Shown: positions 10,130 through 18,651 of the stretch, one piece after another
Layout of the letters: each line of letters begins with the position of its first letter
How positions within the stretch are numbered: the first letter of the stretch is position 1
Assembly: GCF_001486505.1 (NCBI RefSeq)
Contig: NZ_LN909055.1
Location: 34,834-98,833, forward strand
DNA length: 64,000 nt
Direction of reading: 5' to 3'
Source of the DNA: Paenibacillus rubinfantis
Lineage (GTDB): Bacteria; Bacillota; Bacilli; Paenibacillales; Paenibacillaceae
Notes under the pieces: model-generated
Seen by the model: only the letters and a program-made list of their open reading frames with translations
The model's database searches: none
Told to the model about the DNA's origin: nothing
Translations under genes and position numbers: made by a program

Positions 10130-10818
10130 AACGTCTGAACCTCTTCGGTTGCCATATAACCTTGCCCGACCTTCGTCTCGATATAAGCGTCAAGCTCGAG
10201 GTCCTCCAGCTTTTTGCGCAACCGATTTACGTTTACCGTCAAGGTATTGTCGCTGACGAAATGCTCGTTGTCCCATAAGCTTCGGATCAGCTCCTCGCGG
10301 CTGACGATGCGATTTTTTTGCTCTACAAGCAGCTTGAGGATGAGCATTTCATTTTTCGTTAACTCAATGGTCCCTCGCTCTGCCGTGATGGCGTTGCGTC
10401 CATATTCGATCGTTGCTCCGCGCCACGTCCTCAGCTCAACACGTTCGGTATTATAGTTGTATACCCGGCGAAGCGTCGCCTGGATTTTGGCAATGAGCAC
10501 CTCGAAATGGAACGGCTTCTGTACAAAATCATCCGCGCCTAGCTGCATGGACATCACCATGTCGGTCGGATGGTCGCGCGAAGACAGGAAAATGATCGGC
10601 ACATTGGAATGGGCGCGGATTTGCCGGCACCAATGAAACCCATCGAACTTGGGCAACTGGATATCGATCAGAACCAGATCCGGGCGAATGGCCGTAAATT
10701 CCTCCAAGACGTTGCCAAAATCCCGAACGCCATTTACCCCATAGGACCATTGCTGCAGCCGTTCGCGGATTTCCTGAAACAAGGACGGATCGTCTTCGAT
10801 TAACATGATTTGAAACAA
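10126..10818 (-). CDS. OmpR-family response regulator (BceR-like)
   Basis: Receiver domain with the acidic pair IEDD, the phosphoacceptor in LVLIDIQLPKFDG and Lys in VQKPFH, then a winged-helix DNA-binding domain (about residues 125-230). The frame is open to GTG at 10830, but BceR relatives start M-F-x-I-(M/L)-L-I-E-D-D, so the TTG at 10818, which would read MFQIMLIEDD with GGTGA five bases upstream, is the best start; ATG 10806 is another option. It probably binds the palindrome at 9106-9129 to induce the transporter. Confidence 0.9.
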   Translation of the reverse strand: MFQIMLIEDDPSLFQEIRERLQQWSYGVNGVRDFGNVLEEFTAIRPDLVLIDIQLPKFDGFHWCRQIRAHSNVPIIFLSSRDHPTDMVMSMQLGADDFVQKPFHFEVLIAKIQATLRRVYNYNTERVELRTWRGATIEYGRNAITAERGTIELTKNEMLILKLLVEQKNRIVSREELIRSLWDNEHFVSDNTLTVNVNRLRKKLEDLELDAYIETKVGQGYMATEEVQTL

Positions 10819-10892
10819 GCGAATCACCACGTTTTTAGGATTCTATACCTAATTCAGTTTAATGGATTACGAGGCGTTTCGCTATCCTTCCG

Positions 10893-11894
10893 TTAAATCG
10901 CTGTTAGTTCGATTTCAAAGCCCAGATCCTCGATCATCCGGTGATCTAAGGATACATCCTGGCCTTCTGTCGTCATGTAATCGCCTACGAAGATCGAGTT
11001 CGCCGCATATAAGGATAGCGGCTGCAGTGTCCGGAGGCTGACCTCCCGGCCGCCCGCCACGCGGATTTCCTTCGATGGACAGATGAAACGGAACAAGGCC
11101 AACACTTTAAGCGCTTTTTGCGCCGGTACCCGTCCCGCCCGTTCCAACGGTGTGCCCGGGATGGCGTTCAAGAAATTGATCGGAACCGAATCGGCATCCA
11201 GATCGCGGAGCGCTAAAGCCATCTCCACGATTTCTTCATCCGATTCGCCCATTCCGATGATCACGCCGGAGCAGGGAGACATCCCGTGCGCTCTTGCGGT
11301 CTCGACCGTCGCCACGCGTTGATCGTAAGTATGGGTCGTCGTAATCGACGGATAGTTGGTCCGGCTCGTGTTCAAATTGTGGTTATAGCGGTGAACCCCG
11401 GCTTCACTCAGTTTCTGCGCCTGCTCCTCCCTAAGGATGCCCAGGCAGGCGCAAATCTTCAGCGGCAGCGTTGCGCGAATTTCAGCGACTGCCTCTACGA
11501 CCTGCTCCAACTCCTTGTCGGTTGGCCCCTTGCCGGAGGCTACGATGCAATACGTTCCCGCCTTGCGCTGCAACGCCTCGCGAGCCCCTGCAACCAACGT
11601 GTCCTTGTCGAGCAACGGGTATTTCGATATCGGGGCCGTAGAGACCAAGGATTGCGAGCAGTACCCGCAATCTTCCGAACATAGTCCGCTTTTGGCATTG
11701 ATGATCATGTTCAGCTTCACTTTGTTGCCATAGTAATACCGTCTGACCCGATACGCCGCCTCCATCAGCGGCAGCAATTGATCATTCTCAGCTTGTAATA
11801 CGGAAAGCCCCTCCTCCCAAGTTAAAACCACTCCGTTTAGGGCTTTATCTGCAAGCGAATCCCAGCTCTGTCCTTCCGTCTTGCGTTGGTTCAT
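10893..11894 (-). CDS. bioB: biotin synthase
   Basis: 333 residues from ATG 11894; an in-frame TTG lies one codon upstream. The radical-SAM cluster motif CSEDCGYC (Cys-x3-Cys-x2-Cys) is intact and the conserved YNHNLNTS and GMGESDEEI segments are present. The enzyme inserts sulphur into dethiobiotin in the last step of biotin synthesis, using SAM and an auxiliary [2Fe-2S] cluster. No other bio gene lies nearby, so it is a stand-alone locus, probably controlled by BirA through the operator just upstream. Minus-strand neighbours are the Bce regulator downstream and the BirA site upstream. Confidence 0.96.
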   Translation of the reverse strand: MNQRKTEGQSWDSLADKALNGVVLTWEEGLSVLQAENDQLLPLMEAAYRVRRYYYGNKVKLNMIINAKSGLCSEDCGYCSQSLVSTAPISKYPLLDKDTLVAGAREALQRKAGTYCIVASGKGPTDKELEQVVEAVAEIRATLPLKICACLGILREEQAQKLSEAGVHRYNHNLNTSRTNYPSITTTHTYDQRVATVETARAHGMSPCSGVIIGMGESDEEIVEMALALRDLDADSVPINFLNAIPGTPLERAGRVPAQKALKVLALFRFICPSKEIRVAGGREVSLRTLQPLSLYAANSIFVGDYMTTEGQDVSLDHRMIEDLGFEIELTAI

Positions 11895-11930
11895 CAATCA
11901 TCCCAGCTTTCTATATGTTCGAATGAGAAT

Positions 11931-11969
11931 CTATTGTTAACCAGGATATAAAATGTCGGTTAACAATAG
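11931..11969 (-). promoter_or_regulatory. BirA operator upstream of bioB
   Basis: Perfect 12-bp inverted repeat CTATTGTTAACC / GGTTAACAATAG separated by 15 bp. It matches the TTGTTAACC-N15-GGTTAACAA site bound by the bifunctional biotin protein ligase/repressor BirA in Firmicutes. It lies 37 bp before the bioB start. Confidence 0.92.
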
Positions 11970-12089
11970 ACTTTCTAAAGTCTACCTGAAAGCACGGTGA
12001 TTGTGAAGAGGAATCCTTCATTTTGGCATGTTGCACGCTTCCTCCTACATAGGCTGTGATAAGGCATACTTGTGCAGGAGGGATATGTT

Positions 12090-13280
12090 ATGCGTATTCA
12101 AGTACGTTCAGGGGATACGTTATGGTACTACAGTCAGATCTTTCAACTGCCGCTGCAGTTGATTTTGGATTCCAACCCGGGGATCCAAGCGGAGGGTCTT
12201 CACGCAGGCCAGACCGTCCACATCCCCGGATTCGTATCCAGCGAATATCAGGTCAAAGCTGGGGATTCCATTTGGAAGTTGTCCCGGGATCGCGGGGTTC
12301 CAATGGATGTAATCCTGCTGCTGAATCAGTCGGTGAATCCCAACCACCTTGCTGTCGGCCAGCGATTGCAGCTTCCGCTGCGGGTCACCTGGTTCGTGGT
12401 CGACATCCGAAAACCGTACGATTCCGCCGCATTACGGGAAGATTTGAACCGATTGATGGATATCTACCCGTTTATCGTCTACCGAAATATCGGGAATACG
12501 GTGATGAACAAGCCCATCCCTGAATTGCGCATCGGTAAAGGCAGCAAACAAGTGCATGTGAACGGCGCCTTTCATGCGAATGAATGGATTACAACGCCGG
12601 TGTTGATCAAGTTCTTGAATCAATATCTGCTTGCGCTTACGAACAGCAGCTCGATTCGCGGTCTGGCGATGTGGCCTTATTATGAAGAGGTGACTTTCTC
12701 GATGGTACCTATGGTGAATCTGGACGGCGTGGACCTTGTGATCCATGGATTGCCGGAACAAGAGCCTTATCGCAGCAACGTATTGTCTTACAATAGCGGC
12801 AGTACCGATTTCCAGGGATGGAAAGCCAATATCAATGGAGTTGACTTAAACGACCAGTTCCCGGCGTTATGGGAACGCGAGGTGGACCGGAATCCGGTGG
12901 AACGGGGACCTCGGGATTTTCCAGGCACCGCCCCGCTGACCGAACCCGAAGCGATCGCCATGGCTAACCTAACTCGGCAGAGCGATTTTGACCATGTCTT
13001 GGCCTTCCACACTCAAGGCGAAGTCATCTATTGGGGATTTGAGAACCGCGAACCGCCTTACGCCGAAACAATCGCGAATGAATTCGCCCGGGTCAGCGGT
13101 TACGAGGCCATCCGTAATGTGGAGAGCTATGCCGGATATAAAGATTGGTTTATCTATGATTTCCGTCGTCCCGGATTTACGATTGAGTTGGGAACCGGTG
13201 TCAACCCGTTGCCGCTCTCGCAATTCGACGAGATTTATGAGGAGAGTTTGGGGATATTGTTGGCTAGTCTGTATATGTAA
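12090..13280 (+). CDS. LysM-LysM-M14 gamma-D-glutamyl-diamino-acid endopeptidase
   Basis: 396 residues from ATG 12090 (AGGAGGG seven bases upstream; a GTG at 12072 is in frame but overlaps this ribosome site). Residues 2-47 and 52-97 are two LysM domains (VRSGDTLWYYSQIF; VKAGDSIWKLSRDRG). The rest is a peptidase family M14 catalytic domain with Zn ligands in HANEW, Asn-Arg-like substrate residues in NGVDLNDQFP and the catalytic Glu in IELGTG. The same layout is known from endopeptidase I of Lysinibacillus sphaericus, which cuts gamma-D-Glu-(L)-meso-DAP bonds. There is no signal peptide, which is usual for sporulation- or spore-associated members. A CATAGGCTG segment upstream could be a sporulation-sigma -10, but this is weak. 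Confidence 0.9.
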   Translation: MRIQVRSGDTLWYYSQIFQLPLQLILDSNPGIQAEGLHAGQTVHIPGFVSSEYQVKAGDSIWKLSRDRGVPMDVILLLNQSVNPNHLAVGQRLQLPLRVTWFVVDIRKPYDSAALREDLNRLMDIYPFIVYRNIGNTVMNKPIPELRIGKGSKQVHVNGAFHANEWITTPVLIKFLNQYLLALTNSSSIRGLAMWPYYEEVTFSMVPMVNLDGVDLVIHGLPEQEPYRSNVLSYNSGSTDFQGWKANINGVDLNDQFPALWEREVDRNPVERGPRDFPGTAPLTEPEAIAMANLTRQSDFDHVLAFHTQGEVIYWGFENREPPYAETIANEFARVSGYEAIRNVESYAGYKDWFIYDFRRPGFTIELGTGVNPLPLSQFDEIYEESLGILLASLYM

Positions 13281-13290
13281 AAGGTGATCG

Positions 13291-13325
13291 CGCGGGGCTT
13301 TCGGGGAACAACGAAGCGCCCCGCG
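13291..13325 (+). terminator. hairpin after the M14 peptidase gene
   Basis: CGCGGGGC/GCCCCGCG stem with a loop of about 19 bases, followed by TTTCGTTT. The T-tract is imperfect, so termination strength is uncertain. Confidence 0.55.
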
Positions 13326-13398
13326 TTTCGTTTGAATTGGAATGGGGATCTTTTTTTCATATAATAGAATGACCATACCTAAGGATAAGGAGTACATA

Positions 13399-14304
13399 AT
13401 GATGAGAATGAACCGTTTAGGCTCCTCCGACCTGATCGTCAGTGAAATTGGACTTGGATGCATGTCGCTGGGGACGGAGGAAACGAAAGCGATTGGCCTG
13501 ATCCATGAAGCGTTGGACCGGGGTGTCAACTTTCTCGACACCGCCGATCTATACGATGCCGGAACCAATGAGGAAATCGTCGGCAAGGCCATTAAGGGAC
13601 GCCGAGACCAAGTTATCCTGGCGACCAAAGTCGGCAACCGCCGGATTCCGGGGCAGGAAGGCTGGAGCTGGGATCCGTCAAAGGCGTACATCCTGTCGGC
13701 GGTCAAAGACAGCCTGCGTCGGCTCGGCACGGATTATATTGATTTATATCAACTGCATGGCGGGACGATTGAAGATCCGATCGATGACACGATTGAAGCG
13801 TTTGAACAATTGAAGAAGGAAGGTGTCATCCGGGAGTACGGAATTTCTTCCATTCGTCCGAACGTGATTCGCGAATACGTCTCTCGTTCCTCGATCGTTA
13901 GCGTTATGAACCAGTACAGTATCGTGGATCGACGAGGCGAAGAAGCTGCATTTCCACTGCTTCAGGAACAGAGGATCAGCGTGATCGCCCGGGGTCCATT
14001 AGCAAGCGGAGCGCTGGCGGCGAACCGTGAACCGGCGAAAGGCGTGCTGGATTATGAGCTGGACGAGCTGCGCGAATTGCGTCGGAAACTGCAAGAGCTG
14101 GAAACGCCGAAACGAAGCCTAACGCAGTTGGCCATCCGCTATTCACTGGCCCATCCTGCAGTGGCCGTGGCCATTCCCGGAGCAAGATCTCGCGAACAGC
14201 TGCTGCAGAATCTTGCCGCGGCCGATGTTTCGGAGTTAAGCGCTGAGGAAGTTGAGATGATCCGACGTTTTAGTAAAGCGAATCAATATACGGTGCATCG
14301 TTAA
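13399..14304 (+). CDS. aldo/keto reductase
   Basis: 301 residues when started at ATG 13399, which has AAGGAG six bases upstream; an in-frame ATG at 13342 lacks a ribosome site. The AKR signature is clear: NFLDTADLYDAGTNEEIVG near residue 45 (catalytic Asp and Tyr), the Lys in VILATKVG, YQLHGG with the catalytic His, and AVAIPGARS with the NADP-binding motif. It resembles the YccK/IolS-like oxidoreductases of Bacilli. It reduces an unidentified aldehyde or ketone with NADPH. Adjacent genes give no metabolic clue. Confidence 0.88.
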   Translation: MMRMNRLGSSDLIVSEIGLGCMSLGTEETKAIGLIHEALDRGVNFLDTADLYDAGTNEEIVGKAIKGRRDQVILATKVGNRRIPGQEGWSWDPSKAYILSAVKDSLRRLGTDYIDLYQLHGGTIEDPIDDTIEAFEQLKKEGVIREYGISSIRPNVIREYVSRSSIVSVMNQYSIVDRRGEEAAFPLLQEQRISVIARGPLASGALAANREPAKGVLDYELDELRELRRKLQELETPKRSLTQLAIRYSLAHPAVAVAIPGARSREQLLQNLAAADVSELSAEEVEMIRRFSKANQYTVHR

Positions 14305-14404
14305 TCCCAAAAGAACAACTCCTGCGGCGCTCCATCATACAACCTGCCACCGTGAGACATACTACCGACGGCAAGTAAAATGACGAAGCAAAGGAGATTT
14401 TTTC

Positions 14405-14911
14405 ATGGGTGTTTTAGACGGTAATCCGAAGCACGAGCCAATGCATTACGGTGAAATCTTTACCATTTGGGAGAGCTCGATGGCAGCCAAGATGATCTTG
14501 TCCTGCTATCAGCTGTACACGTATCATGCTGGCGACAAGGATCTGAAGGAGATTCTGAAAGATCTGATGGATCAAGCCAAATTGGAAATTAAGGAATTGG
14601 ACAAGCTGTTAACGGACAATGGGATCACGCCTTCCCCGATGCTGCCGGAACGTCCGGAAGTGAAGCTCGAGGATATCCCACCGGGCGCCAGATTTGCCGA
14701 TCCGGAAATCGGGGCGAAGATCGCCATGGATACCGCCGCCTCCCTAGCCGGCTGCAGCGGGGCGATGGGACTGTCCATTCGGGAGGATATCGGCGCGTTG
14801 TTTGCCAAATACCATGCCACCAAAACGGCGCTGGCTCTAAGAATCTTACGGATGAGCAAGGAAAAAGGCTGGCTGATTCCTCCACCGCTCCTAGTCAAAA
14901 AACCAGAATAG
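14405..14911 (+). CDS. DUF3231 family protein
   Basis: 168 residues beginning MGVLDGNPKHEPMHYGE, the characteristic opening of DUF3231 proteins, which in Bacilli are often spore- or sporulation-associated. The protein is mostly helical, with a DUF3231-type four-helix arrangement and a second conserved block (IGAKIAMDTAASLAGCSGAMG). AAAGGAG lies nine bases before the ATG. CATACTACC about 50 bp upstream with ATACAA 15 bp earlier resembles a sigma-E-type promoter, but this is a guess. Function unknown. Confidence 0.85.
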   Translation: MGVLDGNPKHEPMHYGEIFTIWESSMAAKMILSCYQLYTYHAGDKDLKEILKDLMDQAKLEIKELDKLLTDNGITPSPMLPERPEVKLEDIPPGARFADPEIGAKIAMDTAASLAGCSGAMGLSIREDIGALFAKYHATKTALALRILRMSKEKGWLIPPPLLVKKPE

Positions 14912-14917
14912 AAACAA

Positions 14918-14947
14918 AAAGGGAGAATCTACGATGATTCTCCCTTT
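14918..14947 (+). terminator. hairpin terminator overlapping the comB stop codon
   Basis: Perfect 12-bp stem AAAGGGAGAATC/GATTCTCCCTTT with a six-base loop, followed by AATTT. It is shared by the convergent DUF3231 and comB genes and overlaps the comB stop (14946-14948). Confidence 0.8.
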
Positions 14948-15641
14948 AATTTGCCTCCTCCCGTTCGATGACCGGGATCCCATCTCGGGTATCCACCTTC
15001 ATCACGAAGTCGGTTGGTCGTTCCCGCAAGCATAACTCCATATCCTCAGGCAAAAACGCCGGTTGTCCCGGATCAAAAAACTTAGCCGCTGCTTCCGAGC
15101 CGCGTATCCGCTCCAGCGTTTGCGCCGCTGTAGGCCCCCCACCTCCGCGTAAGAGTCCCGCGATATATTCCGCACAGGCCAGATCATCATCCCCTGTTGG
15201 ATGCGAAGCGATCAGACGCACGATGGGTTCAGGGCCGGCAGCCGCAAGCCGGATTTTGACCCTTGCCGCCGTTGCAACTGCATTAGAGAACCCCGTTACA
15301 TAGACTTCTTTGGCGTTTAACGAATTTAAAGTGGCTTCCACCCCGTTTGTCGTTTTTTGGATCAGGGTTTTCCCGGTCAGGTTCGCTTGGGCAATCCGAG
15401 CAGGCGAATTGTCTAAATCAAAGCCATGAATGGGCAAGCCCTTGATTTCTCCCGCCAACAAGTGATCTGGATTATCCCGTTTCAAGCGAAATGCCTCCTC
15501 CAGCGAACCGGCCAAAACAATCTTTTGCGCCCCCTGAATAAAAGCATAATGTGCCACCGTAAAGGCTCGGATCACATCGATCACCACATGGACCTCCGCG
15601 TCCGGCAGCCGGTGATTGTTCCCCTGTACGATTTGGATCAT
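14946..15641 (-). CDS. comB: 2-phosphosulfolactate phosphatase
   Basis: 231 residues from ATG 15641 (GGGAG upstream). A much longer open frame extends to 15821, but its first 60 residues are atypical and overlap the divergent MFS gene. Conserved ComB segments are visible: VVIDVIRAFTVAHYAF with the catalytic-site Asp, AGEIKGLPIHGFDLDNSP, and TTNGVEA with the Thr/Asn pair. The enzyme dephosphorylates 2-phosphosulfolactate to sulfolactate. In endospore formers ComA/ComB homologues (YitD/YitC in Bacillus subtilis) make sulfolactate during sporulation. The partner comA is 1.5 kb away, beyond an MFS gene on the other strand. Confidence 0.88.
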   Translation of the reverse strand: MIQIVQGNNHRLPDAEVHVVIDVIRAFTVAHYAFIQGAQKIVLAGSLEEAFRLKRDNPDHLLAGEIKGLPIHGFDLDNSPARIAQANLTGKTLIQKTTNGVEATLNSLNAKEVYVTGFSNAVATAARVKIRLAAAGPEPIVRLIASHPTGDDDLACAEYIAGLLRGGGGPTAAQTLERIRGSEAAAKFFDPGQPAFLPEDMELCLRERPTDFVMKVDTRDGIPVIEREEAN

Positions 15642-15783
15642 GGTCTCCCTACCCTTCCCTTTGAACATTATCAGCTTATGCCCGATAGGTGGGAGCCCGT
15701 GCAACATGAATGCATACCCGATCTCCAAATCACAAATAATGAACATGTTCTTATGTCCGAAAATAACGTGAGGAGCTAATCCG

Positions 15784-17094
15784 ATGACTAACACCAAAAC
15801 GCGGAAAAGGCTGCAAATCACCTTTCAAAGCGACATTTCCCTCCCCGAGGAGGAAATGGCCGAGCGTACCGACCATAAAGCGGTAGCCTCGGAACAAAGC
15901 GGATCAAAGGGACGGATCTGGGAGTTTATGGCTATCGCGACCATCCCGATCGTGCTTGTGTTCGGCAATTCGATGCTGGTGCCCGTCCTTCCGGAAATGC
16001 AAAGGCAGCTGGAAATCAGTAAATTTCAAAGCAGCTTGATCATTTCGATATTCTCCTTGGCGGCAGGCTTATTCATACCGGTCATCGGCTACTTATCCGA
16101 CCGGTTTGGACGCAAGAAAATCATCATCCCGGCGTTGATCGTCTATGGAGGTGCCGGGCTCTTGGCCGGTTTCGGTGCGATTTGGAACTCCTATGCTGTC
16201 ATCATTGCAGCACGGGCGATCCAGGGCATGGCTGCGGCGGGAACAGCACCGATTGCAATGGCGCTGGTTGGCGATTTATACAAAGGTGGGACGGAAAGCA
16301 AAGCCTTAGGCTTGATCGAAGCGTCAAACGGCGTCGGCAAGGTTCTAAGTCCGATCATCGGGTCTTTGCTGGTGCTGATCGTTTGGTATGCTTCCTTTTT
16401 CGCGTTCCCCGTGTTTTGCGCCTTATCGCTGTTGGCTGTCCTGTTTCTGATCAAAGAACCCAAACATGGCGAACAACAGGCGCTCAAGTCGTACATCCAT
16501 AAAATCGGCCAAATTTTCCGTAAAAAAGGGAGTTGGTTGATCACCTCTTTTTTTGCGGGGTCATTGGGACTTTTTATTCTTTTTGGAGTTCTGTTTTATT
16601 TGTCCAACACCTTGGAAGATGCCCCTTACCAAATCGACGGCGTGCTTAAAGGCGCCATTCTGGCGATTCCCTTGCTCGGCATGGTCATCACTTCCTATAC
16701 GACAGGCAGCTTGATTAAGAAGAAAGGCCTGCTGATCCGCTGGCTCATGAACATCGGACTTGTGATGATGACGCTGGCTTTGGCTGCGACAATCTTCTTT
16801 TTTAAAAACATCTATGTTTTTATTGGCTTGCTGACCGTCAGCAGTATCGGAACCGGATTGCTTCTGCCCTGCCTGAATACGATGATTACCGGATCGGTGC
16901 AAAAAAGCGAACGCGGCATGATCACCTCGCTGTACAACAGCCTCCGGTTCCTAGGTGTCGCCTTTGGCCCGCCCCTGTTCGGGTGGATGATGGACATCTC
17001 CGACCGCGTTGTGTTTATCACCGTTTCCTGCTTATCCCTGGTCACATTGGGACTGGTTTTTTTCCTCATCAAACCTCCTCGTCAAATCAACTGA
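15784..17094 (+). CDS. MFS efflux transporter (YitG-like position)
   Basis: 436 residues, a hydrophilic N-terminal tail of about 45 residues, then twelve transmembrane segments with the MFS signature GYLSDRFGRKK between helices 2 and 3. It looks like a proton-driven drug/metabolite efflux member. The start has GAGGAG eight bases upstream. It lies between comB and comA; in B. subtilis the sulfolactate genes are also near an MFS gene (yitG), so a role in moving sulfolactate between sporangium compartments is an attractive but unproven idea. Confidence 0.85.
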   Translation: MTNTKTRKRLQITFQSDISLPEEEMAERTDHKAVASEQSGSKGRIWEFMAIATIPIVLVFGNSMLVPVLPEMQRQLEISKFQSSLIISIFSLAAGLFIPVIGYLSDRFGRKKIIIPALIVYGGAGLLAGFGAIWNSYAVIIAARAIQGMAAAGTAPIAMALVGDLYKGGTESKALGLIEASNGVGKVLSPIIGSLLVLIVWYASFFAFPVFCALSLLAVLFLIKEPKHGEQQALKSYIHKIGQIFRKKGSWLITSFFAGSLGLFILFGVLFYLSNTLEDAPYQIDGVLKGAILAIPLLGMVITSYTTGSLIKKKGLLIRWLMNIGLVMMTLALAATIFFFKNIYVFIGLLTVSSIGTGLLLPCLNTMITGSVQKSERGMITSLYNSLRFLGVAFGPPLFGWMMDISDRVVFITVSCLSLVTLGLVFFLIKPPRQIN

Positions 17095-17205
17095 ACCTTC
17101 ACTAAGAATTGTTAATTCTTGGGCACCCGCCGCGTGGAAATCGCATATGATGCCTATGTCAACGGTGAAAGGATAAGTTCATAAGGAAACGAGGAGATTA
17201 TCAGG

Positions 17206-18069
17206 ATGAAGAGTACGTTACGCGCCGTATGGCCTGCCGAGTTGTTTGATCCGAGCGGAAGACGGCAAACCCGCGAGCCGGAAGAAAACTTGCCGGAGCT
17301 GCAGGTGACCGGACCCGGCCTGACGATGGTGATCGATAAAGGGCTCGGGCGGACTGCCTTCACGGACTTCATCGAACTGGCCGCGGGTTACGTAAATTGC
17401 ATCAAATTGGGTTTCGGCACGGCCCCCCTCTACAGCACGGAGCTGTTGATGTACAAAATCAATCTTGCCAAGCAGCACGGCATTATGGTGATGCCTGGCG
17501 GAACACTGCTGGAAACGGCCGTTCAACAAGGGGTGGTCTCGGATTTCTTCACGACGATCTGCCGGCTGGGCTTTAACGGCATCGAGGTGTCCGACGGAAC
17601 GATCGAGCTGCCTCGCAAGCGCCGTACCGAACTGATTCAGGAAGGGAACAATCGGGGCTTGCGCGTGGTGACCGAATTTGGCAAGAAGTTATCGGGTTCG
17701 TTAATCGATGCCACGCATTTGGCAGAGACGCAGGAGGCCGATCTGGAAGCTGGAGCCGAGCTGATGACCGTGGAGGCACGTGAATCGGGGATGGGGGTCG
17801 GCATCTTCGACGATCATGGAGAATGTCGTCTGGATATTCTAGACAATATCCTGAAATTCGTCCCCGATTCAACGAGACTGATGTGGGAAGCTCCGCTGAA
17901 ACACCAGCAAGTGCTGCTGCTCCGCAAATTCGGCGCGGGCGTGCATTTGGGCAATATCCAGCCGCAGGATATATTATCGCTCGAAACGATGCGGCGGGGA
18001 CTTCGTCAGGATACGTTTGAGTTTGGGATCCAGCCCAAGTCAGCCGAAGAGTGTATCTATGTGATCTAG
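17206..18069 (+). CDS. comA: phosphosulfolactate synthase
   Basis: 287 residues, ATG with GAGGAG nine bases upstream. ComA-family blocks are clear: TMVIDKGLG at about residue 44, the YVNCIKLGFGT strand, MPGGTLLE, GFNGIEVSDGTIELP and VTEFGKK, all parts of its TIM barrel. The enzyme adds sulfite to phosphoenolpyruvate to give (R)-phosphosulfolactate. Together with comB this completes a two-step route to sulfolactate, a known spore component in Bacillus. A CATATGAT segment about 60 bp upstream with AC 17 bp earlier resembles a sigma-K-type promoter (weak). Confidence 0.92.
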   Translation: MKSTLRAVWPAELFDPSGRRQTREPEENLPELQVTGPGLTMVIDKGLGRTAFTDFIELAAGYVNCIKLGFGTAPLYSTELLMYKINLAKQHGIMVMPGGTLLETAVQQGVVSDFFTTICRLGFNGIEVSDGTIELPRKRRTELIQEGNNRGLRVVTEFGKKLSGSLIDATHLAETQEADLEAGAELMTVEARESGMGVGIFDDHGECRLDILDNILKFVPDSTRLMWEAPLKHQQVLLLRKFGAGVHLGNIQPQDILSLETMRRGLRQDTFEFGIQPKSAEECIYVI

Positions 18070-18076
18070 CAAAAAA

Positions 18077-18115
18077 AATAATCGGCCAGGTGCTCATACC
18101 TGGCCGATTATTTTT
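18077..18115 (+). terminator. hairpin terminator after comA
   Basis: Perfect 14-bp stem AATAATCGGCCAGG/CCTGGCCGATTATT with an eight-base loop, followed by TTT and preceded by an A-run. It can act in both directions for comA and the convergent hemerythrin gene. Confidence 0.9.
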
Positions 18116-18166
18116 ATTTGTTGAAAAAGAAGCACTTATACTCCTTAGTCTAGTCTGGGTTAGGAC

Positions 18167-18188
18167 TGTTGCAGAAAGTGCAACATTT
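18167..18188. repeat. single GTTGCA palindrome unit
   Basis: TGTTGCAGAAAGTGCAACAT is an inverted repeat (GTTGCA/TGCAAC). It closely resembles the units of the array at 37.6-37.8 kb and occurs here alone, 3' of the hemerythrin gene. It has no T-tract, so it is not an obvious terminator. Confidence 0.5.
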
Positions 18189-18200
18189 ACGATCAAGTAG

Positions 18201-18614
18201 TTAGAACAACAACCGTTCTTCTTCTCTGCTGTGGATTTCATTGATCTCCAGCAAAGCATATAGCTTGTGCAGAATTTCTACATTCCATCCTGGAGTTTCT
18301 CGCAGTTGGTGAATGCTCTTCACCACGATACGCATCAGCTCATGATCGCGCTTCAGTTGTAGAACCACATCCTGCAGAGCGGGATTCTTCTCTACAGCCT
18401 CTTGATAGAAGCCGTCTTCCTCTGCATCGGCATGGCTGAGAATTCGCGACTCCCAGTACTCGAGCAATTCAGCGGTTGCTTGCTCCGCCAGCTCTAGATC
18501 CCCACTGGAATAGAACTGCTCAACTTCCTCCGTTTTCGACTTTGCCCCGGCCAAGCCGCTGTGATGGATGGCCTGATGCGCGTGTAATTGACGTAAGGAT
18601 GGACCAACCGGCAT
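18201..18614 (-). CDS. hemerythrin-like (HHE) protein
   Basis: 137 residues; ATG at 18614 with GGGGGAG upstream. Four-helix hemerythrin-type pattern with likely iron ligands in HAHQAIHHS (residues 11-19), SHADAEEDGFY, KRDHELM and NEIHSREEERLLF. It lies directly downstream of the NarK-PAS gene and seems to be its operon partner. HHE proteins bind a di-iron centre and react with oxygen or NO. In a nitrate-respiring cell a role in NO or nitrite-stress handling is plausible. It is distinct from the second hemerythrin at 20347-20865. Confidence 0.82.
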   Translation of the reverse strand: MPVGPSLRQLHAHQAIHHSGLAGAKSKTEEVEQFYSSGDLELAEQATAELLEYWESRILSHADAEEDGFYQEAVEKNPALQDVVLQLKRDHELMRIVVKSIHQLRETPGWNVEILHKLYALLEINEIHSREEERLLF

Positions 18615-18651
18615 ATCTACTCCCCCTCTTCACTGATGTGAGTCGTTCCCC

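Noticed and set aside
15642..15821. 60-residue N-terminal extension of ComB
   Set aside because: It overlaps the MFS gene start, lacks family similarity and has a worse start than ATG 15641.
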